From the NCBI GenBank assembly GCA_028284285.1, contig JANQSA010000004.1, positions 1 to 64,000 of the forward strand: a DNA stretch of 64,000 bases. The letters run 5' to 3'. Both the position numbers and the translations under genes were made by a program. This document shows positions 56,101 to 64,000 of this stretch, piece by piece. The first letter of the stretch is position 1; every line of letters starts with the position of its first letter. A model generated the notes under the pieces. That model made no database searches and was not told the DNA's origin. It saw only the letters and a list, made by a program, of their open reading frames with translations. Source of the stretch: Croceivirga sp. (GTDB lineage: Bacteria > Bacteroidota > Bacteroidia > Flavobacteriales > Flavobacteriaceae).

Positions 56101-57948
56101 ATGTGTGGAATAGTAGCATACATGGGAAATAAGGATGCCTATCCCATAATAATAAAAGGCCTTCAGCGATTGGAATACAGGGGGTATGATAGTGCCGGAG
56201 TTGTACTTTATGATGGCCAGGATGTCCATTTATCAAAAACTAAAGGAAAAGTAGAAGATCTGAAAAACAAGGCAGAAGCCAGTATTAACACCGTTGGGAA
56301 ATTAGGTTTAGGCCATACCCGTTGGGCAACTCACGGAATTCCCAATGACATTAATTCGCATCCTCACTATTCCAATTCCGGAGATTTGGTAATTATCCAC
56401 AATGGGATCATAGAAAACTATGAGACATTAAAAAAGGCCTTACAGGAACGCGGTTATGTTTTCGAATCCGACACGGACACGGAGGTATTGGTAAACCTTA
56501 TAGAAGAGGTCAAGAAAAAGGAAGGAGTTAAATTGGGAAAAGCTGTACAAATTGCACTGAATCAAGTGGTAGGAGCTTATGCCATTGCTGTTTTTGATAA
56601 AACCAAACCGGATGAGATTGTAGTGGCTAAATTGGGAAGTCCCCTGGCCATCGGGATTGGAGAAGATGAGTATTTTATCGCTTCTGATGCTTCACCCTTT
56701 ATCGAATTCACAAATAATGCAGTGTATCTGGAAGATGAAGAAATGGCTATTGTTCGAAGGGGGAAGGAAATCAAACTCAGAAAGATTAAAGATGATGCTA
56801 TTGCCTATCCTACCATACAGGAACTCCAATTGAATATTGAAGAGATTGAGAAAGGGGGGTATGACCATTTTATGCTTAAGGAAATCTATGAGCAGCCCAG
56901 AGCTATTATGGATACCTATAGAGGACGCCTACGAACGGAACAGGGGATTATCAAAATGGCAGGGATTGACCAAAACCTGGACAAGTTCTTAAACGCCAAT
57001 AGAATAATTATTGTTGCTTGTGGTACTTCGTGGCATGCAGGTTTGGTTGCAGAGTACACTTTTGAAGACCTGGCCAGGATTCCTGTTGAGGTAGAATATG
57101 CTTCGGAATTTCGCTACCGCAACCCCGTGATCACTGAAAATGACGTTCTGATTGCTATTTCGCAATCCGGAGAGACAGCAGATACCTTGGCTGCCATAAA
57201 AATGGCCAAAGAAAAAGGGGCATTCGTTTTTGGCGTCTGCAACGTGGTAGGGTCCTCCATAGCCCGGGAAACCCATGCTGGAGCATATACCCATGCCGGG
57301 CCGGAAATTGGGGTAGCCTCCACCAAAGCCTTTACCACTCAAATAACTATTCTAACTATGATCGCGTTGAAACTGGCAAAAGAAAAAGGTGTTTTTTCAG
57401 AATCCAGATTTCACGAATATCTGACAGAATTGGAAGCAATTCCACCTAAAGTGGAAAAAGCGCTGGAGTCCAATGTCCTGATAGAACAAATTGCGGAGGT
57501 TTATAAAGACTCTGCAAATTGTCTGTATTTGGGTAGGGGGTATAACTTTCCGGTTGCTCTGGAAGGGGCGCTAAAGCTAAAGGAAATAAGTTACATCCAT
57601 GCGGAGGGGTATCCCGCAGCGGAGATGAAACACGGCCCTATCGCGTTAATAGACGATCAAATGCCTGTTGTGGTAATAGCCACTAGAAAAGGGCATTATG
57701 AAAAGGTAATCAGTAATATCCAGGAAATAAAATCCAGGCATGGAAAAATCATTGCGGTTGTTTTTGAAGGAGACGAAATGGTACAGGCACTGGCCGATCA
57801 TGTCATTGAAGTGCCGGAAACCATTGAACCCTTATCGCCGCTTTTGACTACGATTCCCCTACAGTTGCTTTCGTATCATATTGCACTGATGCGAGGCTGT
57901 AATGTAGATCAACCAAGAAATCTGGCGAAATCCGTTACTGTAGAGTAA
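56101..57948 (+). CDS. glmS: Glutamine-fructose-6-phosphate aminotransferase (isomerising)
   Basis: Makes glucosamine-6-phosphate from fructose-6-phosphate and glutamine, the entry to peptidoglycan and LPS amino sugars; 615 aa. Cys2 in MCGIVAYMG is the N-terminal nucleophile of the glutaminase, and GHTRWATHGIPN is conserved. Two SIS domains follow (VACGTSWHAGLVAEY and ISQSGETADTLAAIK; GVASTKAFTTQ; ARGYNFPVALEGALKLKEIS-like region). The C-terminal NLAKSVTVE carries the catalytic Lys. No glmS ribozyme-like leader is visible in the short 5' region. A terminator follows at 57980-58001. Confidence 0.97.
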   Translation: MCGIVAYMGNKDAYPIIIKGLQRLEYRGYDSAGVVLYDGQDVHLSKTKGKVEDLKNKAEASINTVGKLGLGHTRWATHGIPNDINSHPHYSNSGDLVIIHNGIIENYETLKKALQERGYVFESDTDTEVLVNLIEEVKKKEGVKLGKAVQIALNQVVGAYAIAVFDKTKPDEIVVAKLGSPLAIGIGEDEYFIASDASPFIEFTNNAVYLEDEEMAIVRRGKEIKLRKIKDDAIAYPTIQELQLNIEEIEKGGYDHFMLKEIYEQPRAIMDTYRGRLRTEQGIIKMAGIDQNLDKFLNANRIIIVACGTSWHAGLVAEYTFEDLARIPVEVEYASEFRYRNPVITENDVLIAISQSGETADTLAAIKMAKEKGAFVFGVCNVVGSSIARETHAGAYTHAGPEIGVASTKAFTTQITILTMIALKLAKEKGVFSESRFHEYLTELEAIPPKVEKALESNVLIEQIAEVYKDSANCLYLGRGYNFPVALEGALKLKEISYIHAEGYPAAEMKHGPIALIDDQMPVVVIATRKGHYEKVISNIQEIKSRHGKIIAVVFEGDEMVQALADHVIEVPETIEPLSPLLTTIPLQLLSYHIALMRGCNVDQPRNLAKSVTVE

Positions 57949-57979
57949 CTAAATGACAATGTAGTATTTAACAAATAAG

Positions 57980-58001
57980 CCGCCATTTTGGCGGTTTTTT
58001 T
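57980..58001 (+). terminator. Intrinsic terminator of glmS
   Basis: CCGCCA (57980-57985) pairs with TGGCGG (57989-57994), loop TTT, followed by a T run to 58001. Outer AACAAA/TTTGTT sequences could lengthen the stem. Confidence 0.85.
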
Positions 58002-58043
58002 GTTAAATCGCTAATTATTTCCCGATATCTTTAAGAAAAAAGT

Positions 58044-58059
58044 ATTATGCATGCATAAT
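58044..58059. promoter_or_regulatory. Perfect 16-bp palindrome upstream of the large TonB receptor gene
   Basis: ATTATGCATGCATAAT is fully self-complementary and shares the TATGCATGCATA core with 22023-22034. It lies 98 bp before the receptor ATG, upstream of the expected promoter. Probable binding site of a dimeric regulator of MarR type. Confidence 0.5.
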
Positions 58060-58156
58060 TTTTTTTGTTTTTTATGGAAAAAAGGGTAAAAAAATGTATC
58101 TTCCCCCCCAATAATTAACGCCGATTTAAAACTAACTTAACACAAATTCTTTTCGA

Positions 58157-60892
58157 ATGAAAAAGGTCTTTTTGGCGGTTGCCCTCCTGGTAGGTGTTAC
58201 CGTTTTAGCTCAAACCACTATTACGGGTACGGTTGTGGATGAGAACAATGTTCCTGTTCCAGGGGCAAACGTTGTTGTTGTGGGAACAACACAAGGGGCG
58301 GTAGCTGATTTTGATGGAAATTTTACTTTGAATACCTCAGAGACCCCTCCTTTTCAAATTAGGGTAACCAGTGTAGGGTACTCTGAACTAGTGGTTGATG
58401 TGGCAGATGCTCTTCAGCCATTGACCATCACTTTAGCAGAGGCGTCCACCATATTAGATGAGATCGTGATCTCAGCATCACGTACTCCGGAGCGTATTTT
58501 TGAATCCCCGGTTTCGGTGGAACGTTTTGGAATAAGGGATATTCAAAACACTACAGCGGAATCATTCTACGGAGGACTACAAAACCTGAAAGGGGTTGAT
58601 ATCAACACCAACAGTTTAACGTTTCAATCCATCAATACCAGGGGATTTGCAACTTTCGCCAACGTACGTTTCCTGCAATTAGTAGATGGCATGGATAATA
58701 CCGCACCGGGTTTAAACTTTGTTTTAGGGAACTTGGTGGGAATGAATGAATTGGATGTACAAAGCGTGGAAATTCTACCAGGGGCATCTTCAGCCTTGTA
58801 CGGTGCGAATGCATTTAACGGGATCCTGTTTATGCAGAGTAAAAGCCCTTTCGATTTTCAGGGAATAAGCTCCTATTTTAAAACGGGGATAACCTCACAG
58901 GAGGCTGCAGGAGACAATGCGTATTATGATGTTGGTATTAGAGCAGCTCATGCCTTTAGTGATAAGTTTGCAATTAAGGCTAACTTCTCTTTTTTACAGG
59001 GTGAAGATTGGCACGCAACACGGGAGGATGATGTGGATATTCCGGGGGCTGACCGTTCAAACCCTGCGTACAATGGATTGAATGTATACGGTGATGAAGT
59101 AAGTTTAAATTTGGATAGTCAGTTGGGACTTCCAAGCGGAACAATTGGAACTGTTTCCAGGACCGGATACAATGAACGGGATTTGACCAATTATAATGCT
59201 CAAAGTGTAAAGGCAGATTGGGCTTTGCACTACCGCCCGTTCGGGGATGACCTGGAATTGATTTATAATGGTCGTATCGGTCGCGGTAATACCATTTATC
59301 AAGGGATTAACCGGTATGCAGTTCAAGGATTTAAAATGCAGCAACATAAACTGGAATTGAGGAATGATAATTTCTTTATCCGTGGATATATTGTAGCAGA
59401 GAATTCAGGAGATGCGTATGATACCAGATTTACCGGGATCAATATCAACAGAAGATGGAAATCGGACACTGATTGGTTCACAGAATATGCAGGCACTTAT
59501 TTGGTTTCCAGAAATAGCGGTCTATCAGAGCAACAGGCTCATGATCAAGCCAGATCTGTTGCCGATACCGGAAGGTTCGTACCTGGCACTCCGGAATTTC
59601 AAAACGCTTTTAATAGTGTGACTTCCGATGGTGATTTAACCACAGGGTCTCGATTTATTGACAATACCAAGTTTCGACATGTCAATGGAAATTACAATCT
59701 GGCGCATTTAATAAATGATTGGGCAGACATACAGGTAGGTGGATCCTTCAGGGAATATGAATTGAATTCCCAGGGAACCATATTTACAGATATTGATGGC
59801 CCTATCACCTATAGCGAATATGGTGCTTATGCCCAATTCCAAAAAAAGGTACTGGACGACCGTTTAAAAATAACGGCATCCGGGAGATATGATAAGAATG
59901 AGTTCTTTGACGGGTTTTTCTCTCCAAGAGCAGCCTTGGGCATTACCTTGGGTACAAAGCGCAATCACAATATTAGGCTCTCTGTACAGCAAGGGTTTAG
60001 AAACCCTACCACACAAGACCTTTTTATAGGCCTTAATTCCGGAAGAGCTGTACTTGTTGGATCAGCACCGGATAATCTGGATCGGGATGTACGAACATTT
60101 GATTTAAGTCCACAAGGGCAGACCATAACCGGTAATACTACTGCACAAGTAATAGGGAGGGCTGCCTATGAAAACGCCTTTGACGCACTTGCTTTAGAGG
60201 CAGGGTCATTTGAGGCCATAGAAACCCCAATAGTTCAGCCAGAAGAAATCACTGCTTATGAAGTGGGGTATCGTGCCCAACTCGGTAAATTTTCCATAGA
60301 TATGAGCGGGTATTACAACAGCTATTCTAATTTTATTTCCGGTGGATTTGTAGAAGTTCCATTTTATGGGAACGTTTTTGGTACTGAACAAGAGCAAGAA
60401 TTGGCACAACAGGCTGTTGTTAATGAAGATAGCCAAACCTATCAAACCTATACCAATTCTCCCGAGGAAATCAATGCGTATGGCGCTAACATAGGTGTGG
60501 ACACAAAAATTGGCGGCTTTGATCTTGGGGTCAACTATACCTATACTCTTCTTGAAGATGCGGATGAGTTAAGAGCCAGAGGTATCCGAACGAATTTCAA
60601 TACTCCGGAACATAGATTTAAAGCTTCATTTGGGCATACCCAATTATTTAAAAACTTTGGTTTTGGGGTAAATTATCGATGGAGTGACAGTTATTTTTGG
60701 GAGGCTACCTTCGAGGATGGGGATATTCCCTCATTTAATGTTGTTGATGCCCAAATCAACTATGCGGTACCCAGTATAAAATCTGTTTTCAAAGCAGGAG
60801 GTTCCAATATCCTTAATGAGGAATATGTTACCGCTTTCGGGACAGGGAATATCGGAGCTATTTATTACATCTCCTGGGCTATAAATCCTTGA
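58157..60892 (+). CDS. TonB-dependent receptor with carboxypeptidase-like N-domain
   Basis: Outer-membrane importer of 911 aa. Signal peptide KVFLAVALLVGVTVLAQ. The carboxypeptidase-D regulatory-like domain spans about 22-105 (VVDENNVPVPGANVVVVGTT, VADFDGNFTLNTSE). Then a plug domain (about 115-245: RTPERIFESPVSVERFGIRD, VQSVEILPGASSALYGANAF), and a long barrel with N-terminal GISSYFKTG strands and final strand YYISWAINP. It has no SusD neighbour, so it is not a classic SusC pair. Ligand unknown. Flanked by the 16-bp palindrome upstream and a terminator downstream. Confidence 0.9.
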   Translation: MKKVFLAVALLVGVTVLAQTTITGTVVDENNVPVPGANVVVVGTTQGAVADFDGNFTLNTSETPPFQIRVTSVGYSELVVDVADALQPLTITLAEASTILDEIVISASRTPERIFESPVSVERFGIRDIQNTTAESFYGGLQNLKGVDINTNSLTFQSINTRGFATFANVRFLQLVDGMDNTAPGLNFVLGNLVGMNELDVQSVEILPGASSALYGANAFNGILFMQSKSPFDFQGISSYFKTGITSQEAAGDNAYYDVGIRAAHAFSDKFAIKANFSFLQGEDWHATREDDVDIPGADRSNPAYNGLNVYGDEVSLNLDSQLGLPSGTIGTVSRTGYNERDLTNYNAQSVKADWALHYRPFGDDLELIYNGRIGRGNTIYQGINRYAVQGFKMQQHKLELRNDNFFIRGYIVAENSGDAYDTRFTGININRRWKSDTDWFTEYAGTYLVSRNSGLSEQQAHDQARSVADTGRFVPGTPEFQNAFNSVTSDGDLTTGSRFIDNTKFRHVNGNYNLAHLINDWADIQVGGSFREYELNSQGTIFTDIDGPITYSEYGAYAQFQKKVLDDRLKITASGRYDKNEFFDGFFSPRAALGITLGTKRNHNIRLSVQQGFRNPTTQDLFIGLNSGRAVLVGSAPDNLDRDVRTFDLSPQGQTITGNTTAQVIGRAAYENAFDALALEAGSFEAIETPIVQPEEITAYEVGYRAQLGKFSIDMSGYYNSYSNFISGGFVEVPFYGNVFGTEQEQELAQQAVVNEDSQTYQTYTNSPEEINAYGANIGVDTKIGGFDLGVNYTYTLLEDADELRARGIRTNFNTPEHRFKASFGHTQLFKNFGFGVNYRWSDSYFWEATFEDGDIPSFNVVDAQINYAVPSIKSVFKAGGSNILNEEYVTAFGTGNIGAIYYISWAINP

Positions 60893-60910
60893 TTTTTTTA
60901 AAAAGAAAAT

Positions 60911-60941
60911 AAAAAAGGCACCTTTTTCGGTGCCTTTTTTT
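60911..60941. terminator. Intrinsic terminator after the TonB receptor gene
   Basis: AAAAAAGGCACC (60911-60922) pairs with GGTGCCTTTTTT (60929-60940). The stem has A and T runs on its two sides, so it could act in either direction; the T run on the plus strand ends the receptor transcript. Confidence 0.9.
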
Positions 60942-60990
60942 GTGAAAGAAAAAAAGGAAGTTCTGGTTTCTTTTAACGAATGTAAAAGCC

Positions 60991-60998
60991 TATCTTTG
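60991..60998 (+). promoter_or_regulatory. Candidate atpD -7 box
   Basis: TATCTTTG, exact TAnnTTTG match, 61 bp before the atpD ATG at 61060. The -33 TTG is not exact (TTTT in the region). Confidence 0.45.
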
Positions 60999-61047
60999 CG
61001 CCCGAAAAAATAGCCTTTATCCCCTTTAGGGAAAGCATAATCACTGA

Positions 61048-62568
<1,521 letters not shown>

Positions 62569-62653
62569 CCCGGCAAGCCTTGTAATTTCTCTGTAGTTAA
62601 AGGGTTATCGTCCGGGCTGGAATTTGGTTTTGTAATTTGAGGTTTTAAAAATT

Positions 62654-62932
62654 ATGTATTTAGAAATAGTATCCCCGGAAGCAACTTTGTTCTCAGGAGA
62701 GGTGGATTCCGTAACAGTCCCTGGGGTCAATGGCGAATTTCAAATGTTACAAGACCACGCCCCCATTGTTTCCTTGTTACAGGAAGGTATGGTAAAGTTT
62801 AAAGGAGCGATAACGATTGAAGAGGAATTCCAGCATAAATTTGAGACAGGCGTTGCGGGAGAACAGGTGTTGGCCATAGCCAGCGGCACTGTGGAGATGA
62901 AAGACAATAAAGTTATAGTACTCGCAGATTGA
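62654..62932 (+). CDS. atpC: F1 ATP synthase epsilon subunit, short form
   Basis: A 92-aa subunit containing only the N-terminal beta-sandwich: MYLEIVSPEATLFSGEVDSV, PGVNGEFQMLQDHAPIVSLL and the end VEMKDNKVIVLAD. E. coli epsilon is 139 aa and has a C-terminal helical hairpin that inhibits rotation; that hairpin is absent here, as is usual in Bacteroidota. Self-inhibition by epsilon should therefore be absent. It converges on the GNAT gene with an 18-bp gap. Confidence 0.93.
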   Translation: MYLEIVSPEATLFSGEVDSVTVPGVNGEFQMLQDHAPIVSLLQEGMVKFKGAITIEEEFQHKFETGVAGEQVLAIASGTVEMKDNKVIVLAD

Positions 62933-62950
62933 GTTCCGTTATTTTCAATG

Positions 62951-63499
62951 CTATGATTTTGGTTTCTTGATTTCCAGGAGAACCAAAGACCATTCCCTAC
63001 CCTTTTTCATATATCTTTTCAACTCGCAAAAACCAATGGCTGTATGTGCTTGTAGCGAGCGAATGTTGCTGGTATCTACTTCTGTGATGATCCTGGTAAA
63101 AGAGGGAGCTAAAAATTCTTGCATTTTTCCATAGAGTTTTCTGAAAATACCTAAACCTCTATACGTTTTTGCTATACATATCTGTCCCATTACCATACAA
63201 TCTGAAGTTACCTCAACCACTTTGTTTATTTCTGAAAACATAGGGCGGAGGAGTTCTATTTCATCTGCAAATCTGGGATGCATAGAAAGCGCATATCCTA
63301 TTACCTTGTTGTGATGTACGGCAATGGTATGTGGGAATACATCATTCATCTTCTTTAACAGGTCAAAAGTGTGGGTCACAGTCAAAAACCCTTGGGTACG
63401 CAGTTCTTCTTTTGTAAGATTTTTGGGAAGATTTTCTTGTTGGAGGGTTAGAATTTGTTGTAACTCCCCATCACTGTTTGTCTGCTTGTATCGGATCAT
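62951..63499 (-). CDS. GNAT family N-acetyltransferase
   Basis: A 182-aa acetyltransferase. VMGQICIAKTYRGLGIFRKL (near 103-122) contains the acetyl-CoA loop, and IITEVDTSNIRSLQAHTAIG the later part of the fold. N-terminal TLQQENLPKNLTKEELRTQG is typical of a flavobacterial subgroup. Substrate unknown. Divergent from the bioF-like gene with a 26-bp gap. Confidence 0.88.
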   Translation of the reverse strand: MIRYKQTNSDGELQQILTLQQENLPKNLTKEELRTQGFLTVTHTFDLLKKMNDVFPHTIAVHHNKVIGYALSMHPRFADEIELLRPMFSEINKVVEVTSDCMVMGQICIAKTYRGLGIFRKLYGKMQEFLAPSFTRIITEVDTSNIRSLQAHTAIGFCELKRYMKKGREWSLVLLEIKKPKS

Positions 63500-63525
63500 A
63501 TACGTAAAGGTATTACATTTGGCTA

Positions 63526-64000
63526 ATGATGGAATTTCCTGAAAAACTCCAAAAAAAATTGGAAGTAAATCAAGCTAAAGGCAGGCTACGTATGCTTCCC
63601 ACCAACCAAGACCAGGTAGACTTTTCGTCTAATGATTACTTAGGCTTTGCGAATGATCAGCTTTTGCAGAAACGAGCCGAAATTCTTTTTCAAACACAAA
63701 CTGGGATTAAAAACGGGGCTTCAGGTTCCCGGTTACTTTCCGGAAACCATCCCCTGTATCAGGAACTGGAAAAAGTTTTAGCAGAGTATCATGGTTATGA
63801 GACAGCTCTTGTATTTAACTCAGGATATGATGCCAATATTGGTTTTTTTTCGGCAGTACCACAGCGCGGCGATATCATTTTTTATGACGAATTGGTCCAT
63901 GCCAGTATCCGTGATGGTATTCGCATGGGTAGTGCCAAAGCCTATAAGTTTAAACACAATGACCTGAACGATTTACAGGACGGTATTAAAAGGATTAAGA
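63526..64000 (+). CDS. bioF: 8-amino-7-oxononanoate synthase-like PLP enzyme (partial)
   Basis: Only the first 158 residues are in the window; the gene is cut by the right edge. Two adjacent in-frame ATGs (63526, 63529) are possible starts. DFSSNDYLGFANDQLLQKRA, GASGSRLLSGNHPLYQELEK and ALVFNSGYDANIGFF are the alpha-oxoamine synthase pattern (BioF, KBL, HemA group). DELVHASIRDGIRMGSAKAY is the region of the catalytic His. The PLP lysine lies beyond the edge. BioF, catalysing the first committed step of biotin ring assembly, is the most likely member; glycine C-acetyltransferase is the alternative. Confidence 0.8.
   Translation, partial: MMEFPEKLQKKLEVNQAKGRLRMLPTNQDQVDFSSNDYLGFANDQLLQKRAEILFQTQTGIKNGASGSRLLSGNHPLYQELEKVLAEYHGYETALVFNSGYDANIGFFSAVPQRGDIIFYDELVHASIRDGIRMGSAKAYKFKHNDLNDLQDGIKRIK

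Overview
The window is a stretch of chromosome from a member of the Bacteroidota, most likely family Flavobacteriaceae. This rests on families typical of that group (DUF4270, DUF5689 with a lamin-tail domain, a GIN-like head domain, a DksA-type protein without the usual zinc cysteines, a single-domain 'glycogen synthase', TonB receptors with a carboxypeptidase-like plug extension, a GH97 hydrolase). It also rests on promoters of the TTG / TAnnTTTG type and on the near absence of Shine-Dalgarno sequences. I cannot name the genus. No rRNA, tRNA, CRISPR array or complete insertion sequence was seen.

Layout. 1-10.4 kb: minus-strand housekeeping operons (uvrC + patatin/BamA-like protein; ileS + dksA-like + GIN protein + lspA), with 5-formyl-THF cyclo-ligase and a tiny membrane ORF between them. 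10.4-16.8 kb: a heme-type TonB receptor with recO, NADP-glutamate dehydrogenase, a cystathionine gamma-synthase-like enzyme and a DinB protein. 16.8-19.4 kb: an ArsR regulator flanked by two copies of the same AT-rich operator, then a 42-codon ORF, an L-Asp/Glu racemase-like protein, an ArsC-like protein and an EamA exporter. 19.4-33 kb: mixed metabolic and envelope genes (DUF763, thioesterase/nitronate monooxygenase divergon, YheT-like hydrolase, DUF5689 lipoprotein, ankyrin-Nudix-omega-amidase operon, Ig-like lipoprotein, ComF, glyS).

33.1-36.7 kb is the accessory part. It holds a probable type II restriction-modification pair, an adenine methyltransferase with a fused helix-turn-helix domain and a convergent PD-(D/E)XK nuclease. 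Between them sits a 182-bp inverted-repeat element whose insertion at a TA dinucleotide appears to have supplied the present stop codons of both genes. Small DUF6713, DUF2200 and membrane proteins follow.

36.8-48.4 kb: katG, a possible TonB receptor-GH97-DUF1349 operon, xth, an aldo/keto reductase and a quinoprotein with a heme-c domain. 48.4-53.2 kb: a five-gene minus-strand operon panC-panD-UPF0104-esterase-like-radA, in which the esterase-like protein has Asp where the nucleophile Ser should be. 53.2-64 kb: the GT5 protein, DUF4270 and glmS, then a large TonB receptor, atpD-atpC, a GNAT enzyme and the start of a bioF-like gene cut by the window edge.

Most of the window is core metabolism. 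The parts worth a second look are the restriction-modification locus with its inserted element, the duplicated operator around arsR, two identical TATGCATGCATA palindromes 36 kb apart, and several short ORFs.
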